This document shows positions 15,100 to 21,913 of a stretch of DNA of 21,913 nucleotides, one piece after another. Below the pieces are notes generated by a model. That model worked only from the letters and a program-made list of their open reading frames with translations, searched no databases and had not been told where the DNA came from. Where the stretch lies: assembly GCA_031290005.1 (NCBI GenBank), contig JAITOJ010000001.1, forward strand, positions 1 to 21,913. The letters are read 5' to 3'. The position numbers and the translations under genes are program-made. This DNA comes from Treponema sp. GTDB taxonomy: Bacteria; Spirochaetota; Spirochaetia; Treponematales; Treponemataceae. How positions within the stretch are numbered: position 1 is the first letter of the stretch; every line of letters begins with the position of its first letter.

Positions 15100-15813
15100 A
15101 TGGCAAATAAAGAGACTATAGAGACAGCGGAAGCGCAGGTTCAGACTCCCCAGGTAACGGACGCCGAGGCGGTAGAGATTGTTGCTGCTATCGAAGCGGC
15201 GGAACCGGCTGCGGCTGTTGAAGCCGTGAGCAAACCGGAAAGTTCCTTTGAGCGGCATGACCGCGGGGATAGGCCCCGCCGGAGCGATAGGGGCCGGGAC
15301 AGCCGGGGGCATGGCCGGGATGGGGACAAAGAAAGAGACCAGTTTGTGGAAAAACTGGTTAAGTTGAACCGCACCGCCAAGGTGGTGAAGGGCGGGCGGC
15401 GGTTCTCCTTCTCCGCGTTGACCGTGGTGGGAGATACCAAGGGTTTGGTTGGGTTTGGATTTGGCAAAGCAAATGATGTGACCGAGGCTATCAGGAAGAG
15501 TTTTGAGAAGGCCCGGCGCAATTTAATCCGGGTACCCTTAAAAAATGGGACTATTCCCCACGAGATTCTGGGTAATTACAAGGGAGCGTCGGTGCTGTTG
15601 AAGCCCGCCTGCTCCGGTACGGGGATTATCGCCGGAGGCGCGGTGCGCGCGGTGATGGAAGCGGCGGGGGCCACGGACATGCTGTCCAAGTCTCTGGGGT
15701 CAAAATCGGCGGTGAACGTGGTACGGGCCACCTTTGAAGCGGTCAATAAATTGCTGGACGGGCGGGCTATCGCCAGAAGCAGGGGCAGGTCCCTGAAGGA
15801 TTTGTGGGGTTAA
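15100..15813 (+). CDS. rpsE: 30S ribosomal protein S5 with long N-terminal extension
   Basis: The product has 237 residues; E. coli S5 has about 167. The core begins near residue 80 (DQFVEKLVKLNR) and is complete: VKGGRRFSFSALTVVGD, GLVGFGFGKANDV, RNLIRVPL and the C-terminal domain. Residues 1-48 are acidic and Ala-rich; residues 49-80 are an Arg/Asp/Gly tract with DRGDRP and SDRGRDSRG units. The extension is on the side facing the mRNA entry region in known 30S structures. The similar tail on S3 suggests a shared role. AGGAGA precedes the ATG. Confidence 0.97.
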   Translation: MANKETIETAEAQVQTPQVTDAEAVEIVAAIEAAEPAAAVEAVSKPESSFERHDRGDRPRRSDRGRDSRGHGRDGDKERDQFVEKLVKLNRTAKVVKGGRRFSFSALTVVGDTKGLVGFGFGKANDVTEAIRKSFEKARRNLIRVPLKNGTIPHEILGNYKGASVLLKPACSGTGIIAGGAVRAVMEAAGATDMLSKSLGSKSAVNVVRATFEAVNKLLDGRAIARSRGRSLKDLWG

Positions 15814-15814
15814 T

Positions 15815-16018
15815 ATGGCAAAGAAAGCGGCGAAAAAGGAACAGGTGAAAATCACCCTGATTCGGAGTACCATTAGTCAGAAACCCGGCAAACGCGCCAC
15901 TGTCCGTAGTTTGGGCTTGAGAAAAATCAATTCCACCGTGATTCACGAGGCGACTCCCGCAATTTTGGGGATGGCCGCTTCGGTGGCGCACCTGGTGAAG
16001 GTTGAGGGAGTAGAATAA
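15815..16018 (+). CDS. rpmD: 50S ribosomal protein L30
   Basis: The product has 67 residues. L30 is a small alpha-beta protein of the 50S; the core ITLIRSTISQKPGKRATVRSL-type segment starts at about residue 13 after a Lys-rich leader (AKKAAKKEQ). The start lies one base past the rpsE stop and the stop overlaps the rplO start by one base (TAATG). Confidence 0.96.
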   Translation: MAKKAAKKEQVKITLIRSTISQKPGKRATVRSLGLRKINSTVIHEATPAILGMAASVAHLVKVEGVE

Positions 16019-16482
16019 TGGCTGATTTTTTGCTTACCGCCCCTGAGGGCTCGCATAAGAAAAAGCGAATCGTCGGGCGCGGTTCTTCTTCGGGCCGGGG
16101 TACTACCGCAGGCCGGGGAAACAAGGGGCAGCAGTCCCGTTCGGGCGGTAAAACCTATATCGGGTTTGAGGGTGGCCAGATGCCCCTGTACCGGCGGATT
16201 GCCCAGCGGGGTTTTTCCAACTATCCTTTTAAGAAGGAATACGCGGTTTTTAATCTGGTTGATTTGGAAGGCAAATATGCCGACGGCGAGACCGTTGACC
16301 GGGCCAGTCTGGTTGCGAAGGGGCTTTTGAATAAAAAAAACCCCATTCTGATTAAGGTGCTGGCCAACGGAGAAATTACCAAAAAAATTACCGTGACGGT
16401 GGACAAGGTTTCCGGCGCGGCAAAAGAAAAGATTGAAAAAGCCGGAGGAACCGTAACGGTGAACGGCAATGGCGGAGCGTAA
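16018..16482 (+). CDS. rplO: 50S ribosomal protein L15
   Basis: The product has 154 residues. L15 is a late-assembly 50S protein. The Gly-rich N-terminal signature is clear: KKRIVGRGSSSGRG and TAGRGNKGQQSRSGG (about 17-43), followed by FEGGQMPLYRRIAQRGF. The C-terminal globular domain ends with a short GGTVTVNGNGGA tail. Translation is coupled to rpmD by a one-base overlap. Confidence 0.97.
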   Translation: MADFLLTAPEGSHKKKRIVGRGSSSGRGTTAGRGNKGQQSRSGGKTYIGFEGGQMPLYRRIAQRGFSNYPFKKEYAVFNLVDLEGKYADGETVDRASLVAKGLLNKKNPILIKVLANGEITKKITVTVDKVSGAAKEKIEKAGGTVTVNGNGGA

Positions 16483-16484
16483 GG

Positions 16485-17804
16485 ATGGCAAGTAACGCGA
16501 TTGTAAACATGTTTAAGGTGAAAGAATTGCGGGAGCGCATTCTTTTTACCCTGGCAATCCTCGCGGTGTACCGGTTCGGCAGTGTGCTGACCGTGCCGGG
16601 TATTAATCCCCAGGCGCTGATCGCCTTTTTCAGCGAACAGGTGCGGGGAAGCGCTTTTGTGGACTACATGGACTTTTTTGTGGGCGGCGCGTTCTCCAAT
16701 TTTTCGGTGTTCATGCTGGGGGTGATGCCCTACATTTCCACCCAGATTGTGATGCAGTTGGCCTTGATTATCTTCCCGACCCTTAAAAAAATTGCCCAGG
16801 AAGACGGCGGACAGAAAAAGGTGCAGGCATGGACGCGGATTGGTACGGTGCTTGTCTGTTTCATCCAGTCCGCGGCGGTGACGGTGTATGCCAATCAGAT
16901 ACCCGACGCGATTGTAATTACCAACAATTTCCTGTTCAGGTTTGTTGCCATTGTGAGCGTCACCACGGGGACCATGATTACGGTCTGGCTGGGAGAACAG
17001 ATTACCGCCCGGGGTATCGGGAACGGTATTTCCATGCTGATTTTCGCCGGTATCGTGGCTCGGCTGCCTTCGGCGGTGCTTGACCTTATCCGGATGATCC
17101 GGCGCGGCGACATTAATCCGGTGTTTTTCTTCGTGGTACTGATTATGTTTGTGGTCATTATCGGTTTGGTGATTTACGAACAGCAGGGACAGCGGAAAAT
17201 TCCCGTGCACTACGCCAAGCGCGTGGTGGGAAGAAAGATGTATGGCGGGCAGAGCGTGTACATTCCCTTCAAAATCAACCCTTCCGGGGTGATTCCGGTG
17301 ATTTTTGCCTCCTCGTTTTTGACATTCCCGCTCCAGATTGCCACCAGTCTGGGGCCGAACGTCCGCTGGTTGAATAAGCTGGCGGTGTTTTTGACGCCCT
17401 CCGGCTGGGCATATAACATCTTTCTGGTTCTGCTGATTGTGTTTTTTGCGTATTTCTATACGCAGGTTACGCTTAATCCGGTGGAACTGGCAAAGAATAT
17501 CCGGGAAAACGGCGGCTCGATTCCCGGTATCCGCACGGACAAAACGGAAGAGTATCTGCAAAAGGTGCTGAACCGGCTGGTGCTGCCTGGTTCGCTGTAT
17601 CTGGCGGGTATCGCCGTTTTGCCTACGGTTATTCAAACGGTGTTCGGCTTTCCTCAGTCCATCGCCATGCTGATGGGCGGAACATCGCTGTTGATTTTGG
17701 TGGGAGTTGACTTGGACACCATGAGCCAGGTTGAGGCTCAGTTGAAGATGCATCACCACGAAGGATTGGTGAAGCGTGGAAGGATTCGTTCGCGGAACCT
17801 GTAG
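16485..17804 (+). CDS. secY: Preprotein translocase subunit SecY
   Basis: The product has 439 residues with about ten hydrophobic membrane segments, starting near residues 19-36 (the LFTLAILAVYRFGSVL region). SecY is the channel of the Sec translocon in the inner membrane. Conserved cytoplasmic segments include GIGNGISMLIFAGI in the middle and NPVELAKNIRENGGSIPGIR ahead of the last segments. In many bacteria adk, map and infA follow; here rpmJ follows after 34 nt. The stop of rplO and the secY start are 2 nt apart. Confidence 0.98.
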   Translation: MASNAIVNMFKVKELRERILFTLAILAVYRFGSVLTVPGINPQALIAFFSEQVRGSAFVDYMDFFVGGAFSNFSVFMLGVMPYISTQIVMQLALIIFPTLKKIAQEDGGQKKVQAWTRIGTVLVCFIQSAAVTVYANQIPDAIVITNNFLFRFVAIVSVTTGTMITVWLGEQITARGIGNGISMLIFAGIVARLPSAVLDLIRMIRRGDINPVFFFVVLIMFVVIIGLVIYEQQGQRKIPVHYAKRVVGRKMYGGQSVYIPFKINPSGVIPVIFASSFLTFPLQIATSLGPNVRWLNKLAVFLTPSGWAYNIFLVLLIVFFAYFYTQVTLNPVELAKNIRENGGSIPGIRTDKTEEYLQKVLNRLVLPGSLYLAGIAVLPTVIQTVFGFPQSIAMLMGGTSLLILVGVDLDTMSQVEAQLKMHHHEGLVKRGRIRSRNL

Positions 17805-17819
17805 GGTTGAGCGGACAGG

Positions 17820-17836
17820 AAAACCAAGGGGGTTTT
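17820..17836 (+). promoter_or_regulatory. Hairpin holding the rpmJ ribosome-binding site
   Basis: AAAACC (17820-17825) and GGTTTT (17831-17836) can pair around AAGGG. The Shine-Dalgarno AAGGGGG spans the loop and one stem side, and the rpmJ ATG is 2 nt beyond. It could tune L36 translation, but the stem is short. Confidence 0.3.
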
Positions 17837-17838
17837 AT

Positions 17839-17952
17839 ATGAAAGTGAGAACCAGCGTAAAACCGATTTGCGACAAATGCAAGGTAATCAAGCGTTGCGG
17901 GATTGTGAGAATTATCTGCTCCAACCCGAAGCATAAACAGAGACAAGGATAA
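17839..17952 (+). CDS. rpmJ: 50S ribosomal protein L36, zinc-binding form
   Basis: A 37-codon gene, easy to miss by length. The product begins MKVRTSVKPICDKCKVIKR and ends SNPKHKQRQG, the standard L36 sequence. Zinc ligands C11, C14, C27 and H32 are present. L36 is the smallest 50S protein and sits near the base of the factor-binding stalk. AAGGGGG lies 6 nt upstream. It is followed after 10 nt by rpsM, the usual order. Confidence 0.97.
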   Translation: MKVRTSVKPICDKCKVIKRCGIVRIICSNPKHKQRQG

Positions 17953-17962
17953 GGGGTGTTGA

Positions 17963-18331
17963 ATGGCTCGTATTGCGGGAGTTGACCTTCCAAACAAGCA
18001 CGTTAATATCGCGTTGACCTACATTTTCGGCATCGGGCGTTCCGCGGCAAATGAGATTTGTGCCAAAAGCGGAGTGAATCCCGATGTGCTTATCAACGAC
18101 CTGAACCAGGAAGACCTGACGAAACTCCGTGCCTTAATTGATACGGAATATAAGATTGAAGGGCGTCTGCGCACGGAAGTTGCGCTGAACATCAAACGCC
18201 TGATGGACATCGGCTGTTACCGGGGCTTGCGGCACCGGAAGGGACTGCCGGTTCGTGGACAGAGAACCCGGACGAATTCCCGGACCCGCAAGGGCAAGCG
18301 GAAGACCGTGGCCGGCAAGAAGATTGGATGA
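17963..18331 (+). CDS. rpsM: 30S ribosomal protein S13
   Basis: The product has 122 residues. S13 in the 30S head contacts P-site tRNA and the L5 bridge. It begins MARIAGVDLPNKHVNIALTY and ends in the basic tail GLPVRGQRTRTNSRTRKGKRK, read here as GQRTRTNSRTRKG. First gene of the classical alpha operon; no separate promoter is visible ahead of it or rpmJ. Confidence 0.98.
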   Translation: MARIAGVDLPNKHVNIALTYIFGIGRSAANEICAKSGVNPDVLINDLNQEDLTKLRALIDTEYKIEGRLRTEVALNIKRLMDIGCYRGLRHRKGLPVRGQRTRTNSRTRKGKRKTVAGKKIG

Positions 18332-18346
18332 GGGAGGTAGCATAAC

Positions 18347-18727
18347 ATGGCAACCGTAAAAAAACGGAAAGAGAAAAGAAATGTTTACGAAGGTAATGTC
18401 TATATTCAGGCAACTTTCAATAATACCATTATTACCATAACCGATTTGCAGGGGAACGCCCTTTCTTGGGCTTCTTCCGGCGGACTGGGCTTTCGGGGGG
18501 CCAAAAAATCAACTCCCTTTGCGGCCCAGTCGGTAACCGAAACCGCGGTGCAGAAGGCGGTGAGCTATGGTATTCGGGAAGTCCATGTCTACGTGAAAGG
18601 CCCCGGAGTCGGTCGGGAGTCCGCAATTCGTTCCCTGGGGAATTTGGGTTTGAGGGTCAAGTCGATTCATGACGTGACCCCCATACCGCACAACGGGTGC
18701 CGCCCCCGGAAAACCCGGCGCATGTAA
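18347..18727 (+). CDS. rpsK: 30S ribosomal protein S11
   Basis: The product has 126 residues. S11 forms the platform of the 30S with S7, S18 and bS21. Conserved segments are IQATFNNTIITITD, SSGGLGFRGAKKSTPFAAQ, VYVKGPGVGRESAIR and the C-terminal DVTPIPHNGCRPRKTRR. GGGAGGT precedes the ATG. Fifteen nt separate it from rpsM and rpsD on each side. Confidence 0.98.
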   Translation: MATVKKRKEKRNVYEGNVYIQATFNNTIITITDLQGNALSWASSGGLGFRGAKKSTPFAAQSVTETAVQKAVSYGIREVHVYVKGPGVGRESAIRSLGNLGLRVKSIHDVTPIPHNGCRPRKTRRM

Positions 18728-18742
18728 AGGAGACGCAAGACT

Positions 18743-19378
18743 ATGGCAAGATATACCGGACCGGTTTGCAGGCTTTGCCGAACCGAACAAAAAAAACTGT
18801 TTCTGAAAGGTACGCGGTGCAAGAGCGATAAGTGCGCGCTGAATAAAAAGCGTTTTTATCCTGGCAAAGACCCAAAAGCCCGGATTGGTAAGAAGAGCGA
18901 TTACAGCTTGCAGTTGCGGGAAAAACAGAAAATCAAGCGTATGTACAATATGCTTGAAAAGCAGTTCCACCTGTACTTTGAGCGGGCGCTCCGCATGAGC
19001 GGCGTCACCGGTGAAAACCTAGTGGCCATGCTGGAAAGTCGGCTGGACAATGTGGTGTACCGGATGCGCTTTGCCTCAAGTCGCGCCCAGGCCCGTCAGA
19101 TTGTGAACCACGGGCATGTGCTGGTGAATGGCAAGCGGGTGAATATCCCCAGTTATGGGGTGAAGCCCCGGGATGTGGTGGAGATACAGGAAAAGAGCAA
19201 AAAAATGCTCCCCATCCTGGATGCCCTTTCGGAAGTTTCAAAATCGGGAGTTGTTCCGTGGATTGAGATTGATATCGATGCCCAGAAAGGAACCTATCTG
19301 GCCCATCCCAAGGCGGGAGAGGTTGCCGACCTGGCGGATATTAAAGAACAGCTCGTCGTTGAGCTTTATTCTAAATAA
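18743..19378 (+). CDS. rpsD: 30S ribosomal protein S4, zinc-binding form
   Basis: The product has 211 residues. S4 nucleates assembly of the 30S 5' domain and lines the mRNA entry. The N-terminus has C9, C12, C26 and C31 (CRLC and CKSDKC), the zinc form. The S4 RNA-binding domain is at about 100-165: LESRLDNVVYRMRFASSRAQARQ and VNGKRVNIPSY, here split as LESRLDNVVYR and SSRAQARQIVNHG. AAGGAGA precedes the ATG. Confidence 0.98.
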   Translation: MARYTGPVCRLCRTEQKKLFLKGTRCKSDKCALNKKRFYPGKDPKARIGKKSDYSLQLREKQKIKRMYNMLEKQFHLYFERALRMSGVTGENLVAMLESRLDNVVYRMRFASSRAQARQIVNHGHVLVNGKRVNIPSYGVKPRDVVEIQEKSKKMLPILDALSEVSKSGVVPWIEIDIDAQKGTYLAHPKAGEVADLADIKEQLVVELYSK

Positions 19379-19387
19379 GGAATTTAA

Positions 19388-20446
19388 ATGCCACGAAAAA
19401 ATCTGCTTAAAGGGTTCAAGCGGCCCAAGGGGCTTTCGTTTGAACATATTGACCTTGCCGCGAATTATGGGAAATTTAGCGCATACCCTTTTGAGCCCGG
19501 CTTCGGTACCACTGTGGGGAATACCCTACGGCGGGTGTTGCTGTCTTCGATTCAGGGCTACGCGATTACCTCCGTGCGGATAACTTCCTATGATGCGGCG
19601 GGGACTGCCCATGTGGTTTCCAGCGAGTTTGACATCATTCCGGGCATCGTGGAAGATACCCTGGAGGTACTGAACAGCCTGAAGCAAATCCGGTTGAAGC
19701 TGCCCGAAAACATTGAGCAAGACGTGATTCTCTATGAGTTTACCGGTCCCGGAAAAGTGACCAGCGATAGTTTTGCCCGTCCGGATCAGGTGGAAGTGTT
19801 TACCAGGGGACTGCCGGTGTTTTCCATGTCCGAAGGCGCCCATGTGGAGTTTGAGGTTCAAATTGACCTTGGCCGGGGCTATGTGCCGGCAGAGGTCAAT
19901 GAGCAGTACATCGAGGTGGTGGGAACCATCCCCATGGACGCGATTTTTACCCCCATCCCCCAGGTGAAGTATGCCATAGAGCCGTGCCGGGTGGGTCAGC
20001 GGAGTGATTACGACAAGCTGGTGATTGAGATTTGGACCGACGGCACGATTTCTCCTGAGGATGCCCTGGCGGAAGCGGGGAAGATTGTGAAAGACCATTT
20101 CTCGATTTTTGTCAACTTTAATGAGAGCGATTTTTTGCTCAGCGAAGAATTTGACGAAATTGATGAGCACGTCCGCCAGATTCTCAATACCTCGGTGGAT
20201 GAGCTGGAGCTTTCGGTGCGTTCGTCAAACTGCCTGAAAAACGCTAATATTCGTACCATTGGCGAGTTGACCCGGAAGACCGAGGACGACATCACCAAGA
20301 CCCGCAACTTTGGCAAGAAGAGCCTGGACGAAATCAAACAGAAACTGACGGACTGGGGTCTGGGTTTCGGCATGACCGATTACACTCACCTCAAGAAAGG
20401 CGAATCCGGTATTATAATACAAAAGGAAGAAGGAAATGAATCATAG
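19388..20446 (+). CDS. rpoA: RNA polymerase alpha subunit
   Basis: The product has 352 residues; E. coli alpha has 329. The N-terminal dimerisation domain carries FGTTVGNTLRRVLLSS (39-54). The C-terminal domain, which binds UP elements and activators, contains VRSSNCLKNANIRTIGEL (277-294); R278, N281 and C282 match the E. coli DNA-contacting R265 and N268 and the adjacent C269. It ends with about 20 extra polar residues after the last helix. The stop overlaps rplQ by 11 nt. AAGGA precedes the ATG. Confidence 0.98.
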   Translation: MPRKNLLKGFKRPKGLSFEHIDLAANYGKFSAYPFEPGFGTTVGNTLRRVLLSSIQGYAITSVRITSYDAAGTAHVVSSEFDIIPGIVEDTLEVLNSLKQIRLKLPENIEQDVILYEFTGPGKVTSDSFARPDQVEVFTRGLPVFSMSEGAHVEFEVQIDLGRGYVPAEVNEQYIEVVGTIPMDAIFTPIPQVKYAIEPCRVGQRSDYDKLVIEIWTDGTISPEDALAEAGKIVKDHFSIFVNFNESDFLLSEEFDEIDEHVRQILNTSVDELELSVRSSNCLKNANIRTIGELTRKTEDDITKTRNFGKKSLDEIKQKLTDWGLGFGMTDYTHLKKGESGIIIQKEEGNES

Positions 20447-20969
20447 AAGTGGCTTTAACCCCCTTTCCAGAACCGCCGCACATCAGCGGGCGCTTGCACG
20501 CAGCATGGTGACATCCCTGTTCAGATATGAACGGATTAATACCACCAAGCCAAAGGCGCTGGAGATTCGGAAAGCGGCGGAAAAACTGATTACCCGAGGC
20601 AAGGTGGACACGGTGCACAACCGGCGGCAGGCGGCCCGGTTTATCGCTGACCCGATCATTCTGGCAAAGCTCTTTACCAATATTGGGCCCCGGATGAAAG
20701 ACCGGCCCGGCGGATATACCCGGATTTTGAAGACCGGCTTCCGCCAGGGAGACGCCGCGGATACGGTGATTTTGGAACTGGTGGATTTCAAACTGGAAGA
20801 TAAGACAGCTTCCGGCAAGAAGGACGACAAGGCCAAGAAGCCGGCTGAAAAACAGAGCGCCGACAAGAAGGCCGCTCCCCGGAAGACCGGGGCGGCTGAA
20901 AAGACCAAGGCCAAAGCGGACAAACCGGCAAAGGCAAAAGCGCCGGGAAGTGAGGAAAAGAATGTCTAA
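20436..20969 (+). CDS. rplQ: 50S ribosomal protein L17 with Lys/Ala-rich C-terminal tail
   Basis: The product has 177 residues; the globular core ends near residue 120 (VILELVDFKLED). Core segments are FNPLSRTAAHQRALARSMV, EIRKAAEKLITRGK and RPGGYTRILKTGFRQGDAA. Residues 121-177 are a Lys-, Ala-, Asp- and Pro-rich low-complexity tail, probably disordered. L17 lies near the tunnel exit. The start overlaps the rpoA stop by 11 nt and its own stop overlaps the next gene by 8 nt, a coupling chain of three genes. Confidence 0.96.
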   Translation: MNHRSGFNPLSRTAAHQRALARSMVTSLFRYERINTTKPKALEIRKAAEKLITRGKVDTVHNRRQAARFIADPIILAKLFTNIGPRMKDRPGGYTRILKTGFRQGDAADTVILELVDFKLEDKTASGKKDDKAKKPAEKQSADKKAAPRKTGAAEKTKAKADKPAKAKAPGSEEKNV

Positions 20970-21138
20970 ATCACATCGAGGAAAAGGAATACGGGAACTT
21001 CCCGCCCACGGCAGGGGGGCATGCCCCCGGTGCAAGAAAGCAGGCGTGAAATTGCTCTACGAGCAGGAAATTGAAGGGCAAAAGCGGAATATCTGTAAAA
21101 TTTGCAAGGCAGCCATCGCCAATGGGGCGGCGGTTTAG
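20962..21138 (+). CDS. Small zinc-ribbon protein of unknown function
   Basis: The product has 58 residues, begins MSKSHRGKGIRELPAHGRG, and is basic. C21 and C24 (CPRC) and C45 and C48 (CKIC), 20 residues apart, make a two-knuckle zinc ribbon; LLYEQEIEGQKR lies between. GAGG is correctly spaced before the ATG at 20962; a GTG at 20950 in the same frame would add four residues. The gene overlaps rplQ by 8 nt, so its product is probably made with the ribosomal proteins. I do not recognise it as a named ribosomal protein. A ribosome-associated, assembly or RNA-binding role is inference from size, charge and place. Confidence 0.85.
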   Translation: MSKSHRGKGIRELPAHGRGACPRCKKAGVKLLYEQEIEGQKRNICKICKAAIANGAAV

Positions 21139-21173
21139 GCTTTGGATATTTTGATATAAGTGGAGGATGCATT

Positions 21174-21913
21174 ATGAAAAACATGCGAAAATTCGGCGTT
21201 GTATTACTGCTTGCGGTAGTATGCGTTGCGGTGTTTGCCGGTTGTGCGAAAAAAACCGACGAAGTGATTAAAATTGGCGGCGTATTCCCTCTTTCCGGGG
21301 GAGTGGCTGTGTACGGCGTGGACTGCCGGAATGGGGTTGAGCTTGCCATTAAGGAAATCAACGCCGCCGGCGGGGTTAACGGCAAACAGCTTCAGCTTAT
21401 TGCCGAGGACGATGAAGGCAGCCCCGATAAAACGGTGAACGCCTACACCAAGCTGACCACCCGGGACGGGGTAAAAATCATTATCGGTTCCCTGACCTCT
21501 GGCGCCACCTTGGCGATTACCGAGCGCGCCCAGAGCCAGCAGGTTCTGCTGGTCGCTCCGGCTGCCACCAACGCGGCCATTACCGATGCGGGAAATTTTG
21601 TGTTCCGCGCCTGTTTCATCGACCCCTTCCAGGGAACGGTGGGAGGCAAATTTGCGGCGGAGACCTTGGGCACCAAGCGCGCCGCGGTTCTGTACGACAT
21701 CGGCAACGACTATTCCGTGGGTCTGTATGAAAACTTCAAGACCGCCTTTGAAAGCACAGGCGGACAGGTAGCTGCCATCGAATCCTACACCACCGGTGAA
21801 AAGGATTTTAATGCCCAGATTACCAAAATCAAGGCCACCAATCCCGACGTGGTGTATCTTCCCGATTACTACAGCACCGTAGCGCTGATTGCCAAGCAGC
21901 TTCGCGCCCAGGG
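21174..21913 (+). CDS. Branched-chain amino-acid ABC transporter substrate-binding lipoprotein (5' part)
   Basis: Residues 1-246 are encoded before the window ends; the family is usually 370-400 residues. The N-terminus is a signal peptide: basic MKNMRK, a hydrophobic core, then the lipobox FAGC with lipidated C24. The mature part begins with the type I periplasmic binding fold: IKIGGVFPLSGGVAVYG, GVELAIKEINAAGGVNGK and IIGSLTSGATLAI, typical of LivJ/LivK proteins that bind Leu, Ile, Val or related ligands. TGGAGGAT lies upstream of the ATG. The gap to the zinc-ribbon gene is 35 nt, with no terminator and no clear promoter. Ligand cannot be predicted. Confidence 0.92.
   Translation, partial: MKNMRKFGVVLLLAVVCVAVFAGCAKKTDEVIKIGGVFPLSGGVAVYGVDCRNGVELAIKEINAAGGVNGKQLQLIAEDDEGSPDKTVNAYTKLTTRDGVKIIIGSLTSGATLAITERAQSQQVLLVAPAATNAAITDAGNFVFRACFIDPFQGTVGGKFAAETLGTKRAAVLYDIGNDYSVGLYENFKTAFESTGGQVAAIESYTTGEKDFNAQITKIKATNPDVVYLPDYYSTVALIAKQLRAQ

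Noticed and set aside
21139..21173. Possible -10 box TATAAG before the binding-protein gene
   Set aside because: No -35 box at proper spacing and almost no room before the start codon; too weak to call a promoter.

Overview
This window reads as a chromosome segment from a spirochaete of the Treponema group, most likely one of the insect-gut treponemes. Three things point there: the gene order matches what I recall of Treponema (tuf directly ahead of rpsJ, and secY followed at once by rpmJ with no adk, map or infA between); EF-Tu carries the SAPDSVMPQTREH stretch; and a small zinc-ribbon gene overlaps the end of rplQ. The assignment is from memory and has not been tested by a search.

Layout. 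(1) Bases 31-164 hold six tandem 21-bp repeats, each with a GC-rich palindrome. (2) Bases 175-4726, minus strand, are a four-gene overlapping operon: a DegT/DnrJ-type PLP aminotransferase, then the Mo-type large subunit, the 2Fe-2S subunit and the FAD subunit of a xanthine-dehydrogenase-like complex. The large subunit keeps the fold-level landmarks but has lost the glycine-rich pterin loop, the Arg motif, the GQG motif and the catalytic Glu motif. (3) Bases 4727-4890 are a divergent promoter region. (4) Bases 4891-5751 hold rpsL-rpsG with no fusA. (5) Bases 5752-6005 hold a hairpin, a strong promoter and a leader of about 170 nt with a long-range stem. (6) Bases 6006-21138 are one continuous unit: tuf, rpsJ, rplC, rplD, rplW, rplB, rpsS, rplV, rpsC, rplP, rpmC, rpsQ, rplN, rplX, rplE, rpsN (zinc type), rpsH, rplF, rplR, rpsE, rpmD, rplO, secY, rpmJ, rpsM, rpsK, rpsD, rpoA, rplQ and a 58-residue zinc-ribbon protein. 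(7) From 21174 to the window end there is a lipoprotein-type branched-chain amino-acid binding protein, cut by the edge.

The plus-strand genes form the core translation unit (30S and 50S proteins, EF-Tu, SecY, RNA polymerase alpha). Spacing is tight, there are several stop/start overlaps, and I see no internal terminator. S3, S5 and L17 carry charged, probably disordered extensions; those of S3 and S5 resemble each other. The most unusual material is the degenerate molybdenum-hydroxylase-like complex coupled to an aminotransferase, followed by the structured leader upstream of tuf and the zinc-ribbon gene.

No rRNA, tRNA, CRISPR array or insertion sequence was seen.
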